Shown here piece after piece: positions 45,116 through 53,883 of a DNA stretch of 64,000 nt. The notes under the pieces were generated by a model. That model was not told the DNA's origin and did no database searches. It saw only the letters and a program-made list of their open reading frames with translations. How positions within the stretch are numbered: position 1 is the stretch's first letter; the number at the start of each line of letters is the position of its first letter. This DNA is from Betaproteobacteria bacterium (GTDB lineage Bacteria; Pseudomonadota; Gammaproteobacteria; Burkholderiales; Burkholderiaceae_C): assembly GCA_016716535.1 (NCBI GenBank), contig JADJWD010000001.1:124001-188000 (forward strand), given 5' to 3'. The translations under genes and the position numbers were made by a program.

Positions 45116-45131
45116 TGAGACGCAAGTCTCA
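45116..45131. promoter_or_regulatory. Candidate TetR operator palindrome
   Basis: TGAGACGCAAGTCTCA is a perfect 6-bp inverted repeat with a 4-bp centre in the spacer between the TetR gene and its divergent operon. Its size, position just downstream of the -10 element, and uniqueness in the spacer fit a TetR operator. Confidence 0.65.
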
Positions 45132-45192
45132 CGGGGCCACGACGCGCCGCACACAGACCGGTGCGCGACAAGACAACGGAGACAACGCGCCC

Positions 45193-46071
45193 ATGCGCAT
45201 CGCCAGCTGGAGCTGGGGCGGCCGCCCGCACGCCGGGCTGCTCTCGCCCGATGGCCGCGAGGCCACGCCGCTCGCCGTCGCCAACCCCGACCGCGGTGCC
45301 TTCGAGCTCGTGCGCGCGCTCGCGCACGGCGAGCCGCTGCCACCCGAGGCCGGCCCGCGCCTGCCGGTGGAAGCGATCACGCTGCGCGCGCCGCTGAAGC
45401 CGCGCCGCAACCTCTTTTGCATCGGGCGCAATTACCGCGCGCATGCCGAGGAACTGGCGGGCACCGTCTTTCGCGACGCGGTGGCTCAATCGCGCGAGCG
45501 GGAGTTGTGGCCGATCGTCTTCAGCAAGGTGCCCGAGACGGTGATCGGTCCCTTCGACGTGGTGCGTTTGCCCGGCCGCGCGATCACCGAGCAGATCGAC
45601 TACGAGTGTGAACTCGCCGTCGTCATCGGCCGCGGTGGCAAGAACATCCCGCGCTCGCGCGCGCTCGGTCACGTCTTCGGCTACACGATCGTCAACGACG
45701 TGAGCGCGCGCGACGTGCAGACGCGCCACCAGCAGTGGCACCTGGGCAAGAGCTTCGACACCTTCTGCCCGATGGGGCCGTGCATCGTCACTGCCGACGA
45801 ACTCGACGGCACCGCGACGCGCGTGCGCGGCTACGTCAACGGCGAGCTGCGCCAGGACGGGCTCACAAAGGACATGATCTTCGACATCCCGGCGCAGATC
45901 GAGGCCATCTCGCGCGGCATCACGCTGTACCCGGGCGACATCATCGCCACCGGCACGCCCAGCGGGGTCGGCATGGGCTTCTCGCCGCCGAAGTGGCTGC
46001 AGCACGGCGACGTGGTGCGCGCCGAGGTCGACGGCATCGGCGCGATCGAGAACCACTTCGAGGAACGCTGA
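45193..46071 (+). CDS. Fumarylacetoacetate hydrolase (FAH) family enzyme
   Basis: A 292-residue member of the FAH superfamily, which cleaves or decarboxylates 2-oxo or 4-oxo acids from ring degradation with a divalent metal. The core motifs are LFCIGRNYRAHAEEL, the metal ligands in IDYECELAVVIG and FGYTIVNDVSARDVQ, and GDIIATGTPSGVG. The start MRIASWSW at 45193 has GGAG about 11 bases upstream; upstream in-frame codons cover the operator and are unlikely to be translated. First gene of the operon; its TGA shares a base with the next ATG. Confidence 0.9.
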   Translation: MRIASWSWGGRPHAGLLSPDGREATPLAVANPDRGAFELVRALAHGEPLPPEAGPRLPVEAITLRAPLKPRRNLFCIGRNYRAHAEELAGTVFRDAVAQSRERELWPIVFSKVPETVIGPFDVVRLPGRAITEQIDYECELAVVIGRGGKNIPRSRALGHVFGYTIVNDVSARDVQTRHQQWHLGKSFDTFCPMGPCIVTADELDGTATRVRGYVNGELRQDGLTKDMIFDIPAQIEAISRGITLYPGDIIATGTPSGVGMGFSPPKWLQHGDVVRAEVDGIGAIENHFEER

Positions 46072-46874
46072 TGGCCGTGGCCTGGGTCGACCGCATCGCC
46101 GTGGATGTGCACGGCGAAGGCGACGCGGTCGTCTTCGTGCACGGCCTGGGCGGCACGCTGAACGTGTGGACGCCGCTGCTGCCCGCGCTCGGCCGCTGGC
46201 GCTGCGTGCGGCCCGAACTGCCGGGCGCCGGCCGTTCGACGCGCGCCTACGCGCTGGCCGAATCGACGACGCACCGCGGCCACCTCAGCGCCGGAACACA
46301 CGCCGACGCGGTGCTGCGCGTCTGTGAAGTGCTGGGCATCGCTCGTATGCACCTCGTCGCGCACAGCTTCGGCACGCTCGTCGCGCAGCACGTCGCGGTC
46401 AAGGCGCCGGCGCGCGTGAGGAGCCTCGCGCTCTTCGGCGCGCTGCTGGAGCCGGCACCGGCGCAGCGCGAGGCGATGCACGCGCGCGCCGCGGCGGCGC
46501 GTGCGCAGGGGCTTTTCGAGATCGCCGAGGCGGTGGCGCAGGCGGCGCTGTCGGCCTCGTCGCGCGAGACGCAGCCGGTGACGGTGGCCTACGTGCGCGA
46601 GAGCCTCCTGGCCCAGGACGCCGAGGGTTATGCACGCAACTGCCTGGCGCTGGCCGAGGCGACGGCGGCGCACACCGAGCTGATCGGCTGCCCGACGCTC
46701 GTCGTCAACGGCGACGAGGATGTCGTGACACCGCTGTCGGGCGCGCGCCAGCTCGCTGGCCGGCTGAAGGACGCGCGGCTCGAGGTGCTGAACCGCTGCG
46801 GCCACTGGCCGACGCTCGAGCGGCCGGCCGAGTGCCAGCGGCTGCTGCGCGACTTCCTCGACCGCGTGCGCTGA
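46071..46874 (+). CDS. Alpha/beta hydrolase (enol-lactonase-like)
   Basis: A 267-residue alpha/beta hydrolase. The oxyanion-loop HGLGG, the nucleophile elbow AHSFGT (Ser), the acid in VNGDEDVVTP and the His in NRCGHWPTLERP form the triad. Overall similarity is to 3-oxoadipate enol-lactonase-type proteins, so hydrolysis of a lactone or ester intermediate is plausible. Translationally coupled to the FAH gene (TGATG). Confidence 0.82.
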   Translation: MAVAWVDRIAVDVHGEGDAVVFVHGLGGTLNVWTPLLPALGRWRCVRPELPGAGRSTRAYALAESTTHRGHLSAGTHADAVLRVCEVLGIARMHLVAHSFGTLVAQHVAVKAPARVRSLALFGALLEPAPAQREAMHARAAAARAQGLFEIAEAVAQAALSASSRETQPVTVAYVRESLLAQDAEGYARNCLALAEATAAHTELIGCPTLVVNGDEDVVTPLSGARQLAGRLKDARLEVLNRCGHWPTLERPAECQRLLRDFLDRVR

Positions 46875-46911
46875 AGGCCGCGAGAAGCACGAAGAGAACG
46901 GAGCCCGACGC

Positions 46912-48243
46912 ATGGCCGACACCCTCTTCACCAACGTGCGCGTCTTCGACGGCGGCGGCGAGACGCCGTTCACCGGCGACGTGCTCGTCAGCGGCAACCG
47001 CATCACCCGCGTCGTGAAGACGGCCTACGGCCAGCGCACGCCGCCGGTCGCCGGGGCCACCGTGATCGACGGCGCCGGCGCCTTCCTGATGCCCGGCATG
47101 GTCGAGGCGCACACGCACTTCAGCTGGAACGACCAGCCCACGCTCGACAGCATCCAGCGCATGCCGCCGGAAGAGCACATCCTGTGGTGCGCGCAGGTGG
47201 CGAAGACCTACCTCGACATGGGCTTCACGAGCTGCGTCGGCGCGGCCACCGCCAAGCCGCGGCTGGACGTGGTGATCCGCAACGCGATCAACGACGGCAC
47301 CATCGTCGGCCCGCGCTACATCGCCGCGAGCCAGGAGATCACGGTGCCCGGCGGCCTCGGCGACACGACGGCGCCGCACCTGCCGCAGCACGAGTTCGCG
47401 TTCGGCGCCATCGTCAGCGGCCCGCACGAGATGCGCCGCTGCATCCGCATGTTCGCCAAGTACGGCGTCGACCAGATCAAGATCAACCTTTCGGGCGAGA
47501 GCATCACCGGCATGCCCTCGGAGATGAGCCAGTTCACCGAGGAGGAAGTGGCCGTCTGCGTCGACGAGGCGCACCGCTGGGGCAAGCGCGTTGCCGCGCA
47601 CGCGCGCAGCACCTGGTCGATCAAGGAGTGCGTGCGCCAGGGCATCGAGGTCATCTACCACGCCAGCTTCACCGACAGCGAGGCGCTGGACATGCTGGAA
47701 GCGGCCAAGTTCAGGCACTTCGTCGCGCCCGGGCTCGCGTGGCTGATCAACACCTGCCATCACGCGTCGCAGTGGGGCCTGACGCCCGAGGTGACGCGCA
47801 AGATGGGCTACCACCGCGAGCTGGAAGCGGCCATCGAGAGCATGAAGGCGATGCGCAAGCGCGGTATCCGCATCATGCCCGGCGGCGACTACGGCTTCGC
47901 GTGGACGCCGCACGGCACGAACGCAAAGGACCTCGAGTACTTCGTCAAGCACGTCGGCATGAGCACGATGGAGGCGCTGCTGTCGGCCACCGCGTGGGGC
48001 GGGCCGATGATGGGGCACGGCAAGGAGATCGGCTACATCCGCGAGGGCTGCTTCGCCGACATCCTGCTGGTGGACGGCGACCCGCTGGCCGACATCACGA
48101 TCCTGCAGGACCGGAAACGCATCCTCGCGGTGATGAAGGACGGCGAGTTCCATCGTGCGCCGCCGTTGCGGCACGCGGGCGGGGCGGGCCTCGCCACCGG
48201 CCGCTACGGCGCGCCGGCGGCGGTGACGCGGTGGGCGGCCTGA
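46912..48243 (+). CDS. Amidohydrolase family protein, first of a tandem pair
   Basis: A 443-residue binuclear-metal amidohydrolase. Expected ligands are visible: HTH (His67, His69), the carboxylated Lys190 in QIKINLSGE, His230 in AHARS, His250 in YHASFTD and Asp326 in PGGDYGFAW. Such enzymes hydrolyse amide or ring C-N bonds. It shares most of its length with the next gene, including LFTNVR, SQEITVPGGLGD and the whole active site, so the two arose by duplication. The substrate is unknown. Confidence 0.88.
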   Translation: MADTLFTNVRVFDGGGETPFTGDVLVSGNRITRVVKTAYGQRTPPVAGATVIDGAGAFLMPGMVEAHTHFSWNDQPTLDSIQRMPPEEHILWCAQVAKTYLDMGFTSCVGAATAKPRLDVVIRNAINDGTIVGPRYIAASQEITVPGGLGDTTAPHLPQHEFAFGAIVSGPHEMRRCIRMFAKYGVDQIKINLSGESITGMPSEMSQFTEEEVAVCVDEAHRWGKRVAAHARSTWSIKECVRQGIEVIYHASFTDSEALDMLEAAKFRHFVAPGLAWLINTCHHASQWGLTPEVTRKMGYHRELEAAIESMKAMRKRGIRIMPGGDYGFAWTPHGTNAKDLEYFVKHVGMSTMEALLSATAWGGPMMGHGKEIGYIREGCFADILLVDGDPLADITILQDRKRILAVMKDGEFHRAPPLRHAGGAGLATGRYGAPAAVTRWAA

Positions 48244-48257
48244 CGGAGGAGCACCGG

Positions 48258-49562
48258 ATGAGTGACACCCTCTTCACCAACGTCCGCATCCTCGACGGCA
48301 CTGGCGAGACGGCGCCCTACACCGGCAGCGTGCTCGTCAGCGGCAACCGCATCCGGCAGGTCGGCCGCAGCACGGCGCCCATCGCGTCGTTCGCGTCGTT
48401 CGCGCCCGGCACCGCCACCGTCGTCGACGCCGCCGGCGCGACGCTGATGCCCGGGATGTGCGAGGCGCATACGCACTTCAGCTGGAACGACGCGGCGACG
48501 CTCGGCGCGATCCAGACGATGCCGCTCGAAGAGCACGTGCTCTGGGCCGCCAAGGTCGCGAAGAACTACCTGAACGCCGGCTTCACGAGCTGCCTCGGCG
48601 CCGCGTGCGCCAAGCCGCGGCTGGACGTGGTGATCCGCAACGCCATCGAAAGCGGCCAGATTCCCGGCCCGCGCTACCTCGCCGCGAGCCAGGAGATCAC
48701 CGTACCGGGCGGCCTCGGCGACGAGATGCTGCCGCACCTGCCGTTCCCGGACTTCAGCTTCGGGCAGGTGGTCAACGGCGCCGAAGACATGCGCCGCGTC
48801 GTGCGCATGTTCCTGAAGTACGGCGTCGACTCGATCAAGCTCAACATCTCGGGCGACAACTTCGTGCCCGGTGCCGACGCGAAGACCACCTGGATGACCG
48901 ATGCCGAGGTCACCGCCGCGATGGAAGAAGTCACCATGCGCGGCCGCCGCATCATCGTGCACGCGCGCTCGTGCGCCAGCGTCAAGCAGGCGCTGCGCCA
49001 CGGCATCCGCCTCATCTACCACGCCAGCTTCACCGACGAGGAGGCGCTGGACATGCTCGAGGCGGCGAAGGACGAGGTCTTCGTCGCGCCGGGCATCGGC
49101 ATCCTGTGGGCGATGTTGTGGGAGGCCGAGCCCTGGGGCGTGTCGCACGCGCAGGCCGTGCAGATGGGCTACGAGGAGGAGTGGGCCGCCGCCTGCGAAT
49201 CGCTGAAGGCGATGCACAAGCGCGGCGTGCGCGTGCTGCCCGGCGGCGACTACGGCTTCGCGTTCAATCCGCACTACCAGAATGCGCGCGACCTCGAGTT
49301 GTTCGTCAAGCACCTGGGCTTCACGCCGATGGAGGCGATCCGCTCGTGCACGCGCTACGGCGGGCAGATCATGATGAAGCCGAACGAACTCGGCCTCGTG
49401 AAGGAAGGCTACCTCGCCGACCTGCTGCTCGTCGACGGCGACCCGCTCGCGAACCTCGCGATCCTGCGCGACCCCAAACGCATCCTCGCAGTGATGAAGG
49501 ACGGCGTCTTCGCCAAGGCGCCGCCACTGGCCGCGGCGCGGGTGTGGGAGCGCGCGGCGTGA
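48258..49562 (+). CDS. Amidohydrolase family protein, second of a tandem pair
   Basis: A 434-residue paralogue of the preceding gene with the same metal site: His71/His73, Lys194 in SIKLNISGD, His235, His255 and Asp331. Sequence differences cluster around the substrate pocket (for example GIGILWAMLWEAEPWG against GLAWLINTCHHASQWG), implying a different but related substrate. A GGAGGA lies seven bases before the ATG. Its stop overlaps the permease GTG (GTGA). Confidence 0.88.
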   Translation: MSDTLFTNVRILDGTGETAPYTGSVLVSGNRIRQVGRSTAPIASFASFAPGTATVVDAAGATLMPGMCEAHTHFSWNDAATLGAIQTMPLEEHVLWAAKVAKNYLNAGFTSCLGAACAKPRLDVVIRNAIESGQIPGPRYLAASQEITVPGGLGDEMLPHLPFPDFSFGQVVNGAEDMRRVVRMFLKYGVDSIKLNISGDNFVPGADAKTTWMTDAEVTAAMEEVTMRGRRIIVHARSCASVKQALRHGIRLIYHASFTDEEALDMLEAAKDEVFVAPGIGILWAMLWEAEPWGVSHAQAVQMGYEEEWAAACESLKAMHKRGVRVLPGGDYGFAFNPHYQNARDLELFVKHLGFTPMEAIRSCTRYGGQIMMKPNELGLVKEGYLADLLLVDGDPLANLAILRDPKRILAVMKDGVFAKAPPLAAARVWERAA

Positions 49563-50512
49563 CCCGATCGCAGCGCAACCGCTGGCTCTTCTGGCTGCTC
49601 GTCGGCGGCCCGCTCGCGCTGTTCTCGATCTGGGCGATGGTCGACAACGCGCGCCTCTATCTGCTGACGCTGCTCAACGGCCTGACGCTCGCGTCGCTGT
49701 ACTTCATCGTCGCCAGCGGCTTCACGCTCGTCTTCGGGTTGATGCGCAACGTCAACCTCGCGCACGGCTCGCTCTACCTGCTGGGCGGCTACGTCGGCTT
49801 CACGATCGCCGAGAAGACCGGCTGGTGGCTGCTGGCGATGGCCGGCGGCTTCCTCGCCGCGGCGATCGCAGGCCTCCTGATCCAGGTGCTCATCCTGCGC
49901 CACATGCAGGGCCAGGACATGCGGCAGACGATGGTGACGATCGGGCTTTCGATCGTCATCGCCGACGTGCTGCTGTGGATCTTCACCGGCCAGGTGCATC
50001 AGATGGAGGCGCCGGCGTGGCTGCAAGGGCCGATCCGCGACATCCCGGTGATCCGCGCCTACTCGGCTTATCGCCTCTCGCTGCTCGGCTTCGGCATCGC
50101 GATCGGCGTGTTCCTGTGGTGGCTGCTCAACCGCACGAAGGTCGGCACGATGATCCGCGCCGGCGTCGACGACCGCGGCATGCTCGCTGCCGCCGGCGTC
50201 AACGTGAACCTCGTCTTCGCGGTCACGTTCATGCTCGGCGCGGGGTTGGCCGGCATCGGCGGCGTCATCGGCGCGGTGGAGTTGTCGATGGTGCCGGGCG
50301 AAGACACGCGGCTCTTGCTCGCCTCGCTGGTGGTGGTGATCGTCGGTGGCATGGGCTCGGTCGTCGGCGCGGCGGTCGGCGCGGTGATCCTGGGTTTGGC
50401 CGAAACGTATGGCTTGGCGTACGCGCCGACCTACTCGGTCGTCTTCACCTTCGTGATCCTCGTGCTGGTGCTGGCGTTCCGACCGCGCGGGATCATGGGG
50501 AGGCCGGCGTGA
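49559..50512 (+). CDS. livH: Branched-chain-type ABC transporter permease (LivH family)
   Basis: A 317-residue inner-membrane permease with about eight helices. The family signatures are LNGLTLASLYFIVASGFTLVFGLMRNVNLAHGSLYLLGGYVG and GAVELSMVPGEDTRLLLASLVVVIVGGMGSVVGA. GTG start at 49559 overlaps the amidohydrolase stop, directly tying the transporter to the hydrolases. Despite the name, the cargo is probably the substrate of the operon enzymes and not an amino acid. Confidence 0.9.
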   Translation: MTRSQRNRWLFWLLVGGPLALFSIWAMVDNARLYLLTLLNGLTLASLYFIVASGFTLVFGLMRNVNLAHGSLYLLGGYVGFTIAEKTGWWLLAMAGGFLAAAIAGLLIQVLILRHMQGQDMRQTMVTIGLSIVIADVLLWIFTGQVHQMEAPAWLQGPIRDIPVIRAYSAYRLSLLGFGIAIGVFLWWLLNRTKVGTMIRAGVDDRGMLAAAGVNVNLVFAVTFMLGAGLAGIGGVIGAVELSMVPGEDTRLLLASLVVVIVGGMGSVVGAAVGAVILGLAETYGLAYAPTYSVVFTFVILVLVLAFRPRGIMGRPA

Positions 50513-51657
50513 GTGCCGCCCACTGGCGCCGCGCGATGAACACGGGACTCGCCGCGGCCGCGCGGCCGTTGCCGCTGCCCCGGGCCATGGCCACGGCGCC
50601 CGCGGCCGTGCCCGCGGCCGACCCCTACGCCGGCAGCGACGCGCCGCGCTGGCTCAAGTTCCTGTGGCGGCACCTCGAGGCGCGGCACGTGTTCGTGCTC
50701 GCCTTCGTGCTCGTCTATCCGTTCGTCGCGACGCCGTTCTTCACCTTCCAGATCGCCGGCCAGGCGCTGGCGCTGGGGTTGATCGCGCTGTCGCTCACCT
50801 TCCTCGGCGGCTACGGCGGCATGGTGTCGCTGGCGCAGATGACGGTGGCCGGCATCGCCGGCTACGTGCTCTCGATCCTCGGCAGCAGCGCCGCGACGAT
50901 CAGCCTGAACTGGCCGTGGTGGATGGCGCTGGCCTTTGCGCTGGCGATCGCGGTGCTCGCCGCGGCGCTGATCGGCTGGCTGTCGGTGCGCACCGAAGGC
51001 ATCTACACGATCATGATCACGCTGGCGATCGGCGTCGCGTTCTACTACCTGGTGCTGCAGAACTACTCGCTGTTCAACGGCTTCCAGGGCTTCCAGAAGG
51101 TCTACCCGCCCACCGTCGCCGGCATCGACTGGCGCCAGCCGCTGCCCTTCTACTTCCTCGCGCTGGCGTGCAGCCTCGCCGGCTATCTGCTCGTCAAGTG
51201 GCTCGTGCGCACGCCCTTCGGCATCGCGATGCAGGGCATCCGCGACAACCCGCGGCGCATGGCCGCACTCGGCTTCCACGTCGTCGCGCACCGCGTCGCG
51301 GCCTATGCGGTGGCCGGCCTCGTCGCCGCGGTCGGCGGCGTGCTCTTCACCTGGTACAACGGCCTCATCACGCCCAATTCGGTGGGCACCGGCTGGCTGA
51401 TCAACATCCTCGTCGTCGCCGTGCTCGGCGGCATGCGGCACCCGATCGGCGCCTTCCTCGGCGCCATCGTCTTCGTGCTGCTGCAGACGTTCGCCATCGA
51501 CGTCATCGACCGCGAGCGCTTCAACCTCGTGATCGGCGTCGTGTTCCTCGCCATCGTGCTGTTTTCCCCAGACGGGCTGCTCGGGCTCGCGGCGAAGCTT
51601 CGCTCGCGCTTCGGGCCACGGGCGCCCCTAACTTCGCAAACCAGGAGACAAGCGTGA
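50509..51657 (+). CDS. livM: Branched-chain-type ABC transporter permease (LivM family)
   Basis: A 382-residue permease pairing with LivH. After a 55-residue cytoplasmic tail come eight to ten helices with LSLTFLGGYGGMVSLAQMTVAGIAGY and the coupling motif FGIAMQGIRDNPRRMAALGF. GTG start overlaps the livH stop (GTGA). Its stop overlaps the binding-protein GTG. Confidence 0.9.
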   Translation: MSAAHWRRAMNTGLAAAARPLPLPRAMATAPAAVPAADPYAGSDAPRWLKFLWRHLEARHVFVLAFVLVYPFVATPFFTFQIAGQALALGLIALSLTFLGGYGGMVSLAQMTVAGIAGYVLSILGSSAATISLNWPWWMALAFALAIAVLAAALIGWLSVRTEGIYTIMITLAIGVAFYYLVLQNYSLFNGFQGFQKVYPPTVAGIDWRQPLPFYFLALACSLAGYLLVKWLVRTPFGIAMQGIRDNPRRMAALGFHVVAHRVAAYAVAGLVAAVGGVLFTWYNGLITPNSVGTGWLINILVVAVLGGMRHPIGAFLGAIVFVLLQTFAIDVIDRERFNLVIGVVFLAIVLFSPDGLLGLAAKLRSRFGPRAPLTSQTRRQA

Positions 51658-52907
51658 AAGTGACGAAGCGAATGGCAGTGCGTACGCTGATCGGTACCGC
51701 GGCGGCGTTGGTGGTGTCGGGGGCGGCCTTCGGCCAGGGCGCGCCGGTGAAGATCGGCCTGTTGGCCACGCTCGAAGGCCCGTTCGCGGCCGGCGGCGCC
51801 GACGGCATGCGCGGCGCCGAGCTGGCGTTGATCCAGCGCGGCGGCATGGCCGGCGGGCGCAAGGTCGAGATCCTCAAAGGCAGCTCGAACGCCAACCCCG
51901 ACGTGGCCGTCAACGCGACGCGCAAGCTCGTCGAGCAGGACAAGGTCGACATCATGGTCGGCCCGCTGTCGGGCAGCGAGGGCATCGCTGTCAAGAACTA
52001 CAGCAAGACGCAGGCCGGCGTCACCTTCCTCAACGGCGGCTCGGGCGCGCAGGCGACGACGCTCGTCGACCCGAGCCCGAACTTCTTCCGCTTCAACACC
52101 GAAGGCGCGCAGTGGATGGTGGGCCTGGGCAAGGCGGCCATGGACAAGGGCTACAAGCGCGTGATGGTCATCGCCGAGGACTACGCCTTCCCGTACAGCC
52201 AGGTGCAGGGCTTCATGGCCGAGTTCTGCAAGCTCGGCGGCAAGGTGCCGGTGAAGGCGTGGGTGCCGCTGGGCGGCAAGGACTACGCGAGCACGATCGC
52301 GCGCATCCCCAAGGACGTCGACGCGCTGCTCGTCGTTCTCGGCGGCGCCGACGCGGTGAACTTCCTCAACCAGTACGAGGCCGCCGGTGGCGACAAGCCG
52401 ATGATGGGCGGCAGCATCACCGTCAGCCAGGACGTGCTGAACTACCGCGGCAAGCGGCGCGACTCGCTGGTCGGCACGATCGCCGCCGGCCCGCTGGCCG
52501 ACACCTTCGACGGCGCCGACTGGAAGGCCTTCGTCGCCGACTACCAGAAGCACTTCCCGGTCAGCAAGGGCGGCTTTCCGAGCCCGAGCCTGTTCGCGCT
52601 CGTCTACTACCAGAACATGAAGGCGGCGCTCGATGCCCTCGACGCGGTGAAGGGCGACCTCGGCGGCGGCCAGATGAAGTACCGCGACGCGCTTTCGAAG
52701 CTGGTGCTGAAGGGGCCGACCGGCGACGTGAAGCTCGACGGCAACCGCCAGGCCATTGGCACGACCTTCGTCACCGAGGTCGTGAAGGACGGCAAGGGCG
52801 AACTGTCCACGCGCGTGCTGCGCAAGGTGGACAACGTCGAGCAGCTGCTCGGCATCCCGAAGGACCAGTTCAAGATCGGCTCGCGCGACGAGCCCAACTG
52901 CCCCTGA
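51654..52907 (+). CDS. Periplasmic substrate-binding protein of the branched-chain ABC type
   Basis: A 417-residue type I periplasmic-binding protein with a cleavable signal (TLIGTAAALVVSGAAFGQ). The core VKIGLLATLEGPFAAGGADGMRGAELAL and VMVIAEDYAFPYSQVQGF match Peripla_BP_6 receptors. GTG at 51654 has GGAG six bases upstream and overlaps the livM stop. It delivers the unknown substrate to LivHM. Confidence 0.88.
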   Translation: MKVTKRMAVRTLIGTAAALVVSGAAFGQGAPVKIGLLATLEGPFAAGGADGMRGAELALIQRGGMAGGRKVEILKGSSNANPDVAVNATRKLVEQDKVDIMVGPLSGSEGIAVKNYSKTQAGVTFLNGGSGAQATTLVDPSPNFFRFNTEGAQWMVGLGKAAMDKGYKRVMVIAEDYAFPYSQVQGFMAEFCKLGGKVPVKAWVPLGGKDYASTIARIPKDVDALLVVLGGADAVNFLNQYEAAGGDKPMMGGSITVSQDVLNYRGKRRDSLVGTIAAGPLADTFDGADWKAFVADYQKHFPVSKGGFPSPSLFALVYYQNMKAALDALDAVKGDLGGGQMKYRDALSKLVLKGPTGDVKLDGNRQAIGTTFVTEVVKDGKGELSTRVLRKVDNVEQLLGIPKDQFKIGSRDEPNCP

Positions 52908-52962
52908 GCGTGGATCTTTGAGCGGACGCGCGTCGTGGCTTCGGTGACCGCCCTCACGCCAG

Positions 52963-52986
52963 CCCTCTCCCGCGCGCGGGAGAGGG
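52963..52986. repeat. Perfect 24-bp palindromic repeat element before livG
   Basis: CCCTCTCCCGCG is followed directly by CGCGGGAGAGGG. Together with the flanking CCCTCACGCCAG it is a copy of a hairpin repeat common in intergenic regions of high-GC proteobacteria. A half-copy occurs at about 54846-54880 inside the LivF fusion gene. The hairpin ends eight bases before the livG ATG, so it could control livG translation or protect upstream mRNA. Confidence 0.75.
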
Positions 52987-52994
52987 TCAAAGGC

Positions 52995-53774
52995 ATGCTC
53001 CCGCCAACGCATGCCGGTGAGGGCCTCGCCAGCAACGACGCGCTCGTCCTCGAACATGTGACGCGCGAGTTCGGCGCGCTGAAGGCGGTGGACGATGTGT
53101 CGCTCGCGGTGGCCGCGGGGCAGAAGTACGCCGTACTCGGCAGCAACGGCGCGGGCAAGACGACGCTCTTCAACGCGATCACCGGCGACTTCCCGCCGAC
53201 CGCAGGCCGCATCCGCTTCTTCGGCGAAGACATCACCGAACTGCCGCCGCACGAGCGCATCCGCAAGGGGCTGAGGCGCACCTACCAAAGCTCGCTGCTC
53301 TTTCGTGAGCTGACTGTGCGCGACAACCTCTTCCTCGCCGTGCGCGGCGTCGCCAACGGCCGCTACAGCTTGCGCCGGCCTGGCGCGGCGCATCCGAGCG
53401 AGCGTGCCACCGCCGAGCTGCTCGATCGCGCGCGCCTCACGCACCTCGCCGGCGAGTTCGTCACCAACCTCGCGCACGGCCAGCAGCGCCAGCTCGAGAT
53501 CGGCATGGCGCTCGCCGGCGCGCCGCGGCTGATCCTCTTCGACGAGCCGGCCGCCGGCCTCTCGCCCGCCGAGCGGCGCGAGCTGGTGGCGCTGTTGCGC
53601 TCGCTGCCCGCGCACATGAGCTTCGTGCTGATCGAGCACGACCTCGACATCGCGCTGCGCGTGACCGACAAGGTGACGGTGATGCACAACGGTGCCGTGC
53701 TGAAGACCGGCACGCCCGAGCAGATCGAGGGCGACGCGCAGGTGCAGGCGATCTACATGGGCGCGAGGCATTGA
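52995..53774 (+). CDS. livG: ABC transporter ATP-binding protein (LivG type)
   Basis: A 259-residue ATPase: Walker A GSNGAGKTT, Q-loop TYQSSLLF, signature here LAHGQQRQLEIGMAL (consensus LSxGQQR), Walker B LILFDEPAAGL and switch LIEHDLD. The ATG at 52995 is preferred; the frame stays open to a GTG at 52935, but that extension is translated from the palindromic repeat. It should energise LivHM together with the fused LivF protein downstream. Confidence 0.88.
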   Translation: MLPPTHAGEGLASNDALVLEHVTREFGALKAVDDVSLAVAAGQKYAVLGSNGAGKTTLFNAITGDFPPTAGRIRFFGEDITELPPHERIRKGLRRTYQSSLLFRELTVRDNLFLAVRGVANGRYSLRRPGAAHPSERATAELLDRARLTHLAGEFVTNLAHGQQRQLEIGMALAGAPRLILFDEPAAGLSPAERRELVALLRSLPAHMSFVLIEHDLDIALRVTDKVTVMHNGAVLKTGTPEQIEGDAQVQAIYMGARH

Positions 53775-53873
53775 TGGCTCCCCCCCGAAGCTCCCTCCGG
53801 TCGCCTCCCCCCCGGGGGGGCACCGCCAGCGGCCCGGCAAAGCCGGCTCCGCGGCGGTCGCTGGCCTGAACGA
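53775..53873. repeat. Intergenic repeat between livG and the fused livF gene
   Basis: The 109-bp spacer reads as a Burkholderiales-type intergenic repeat: a C7/G7 palindrome (near 53806-53820) followed by GGCACCGCCAGCGGCCCGGC and GCCGGCTCCGCGGCGGTCGC. Strong hairpins are possible. It does not appear to encode protein. Confidence 0.5.
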
Positions 53874-53883
53874 GGACCCCGCC

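Noticed and set aside
52935..52994. Twenty-residue N-terminal extension of LivG
   Set aside because: It is encoded by the hairpin repeat and has no counterpart in LivG proteins; the ATG at 52995 is better placed.
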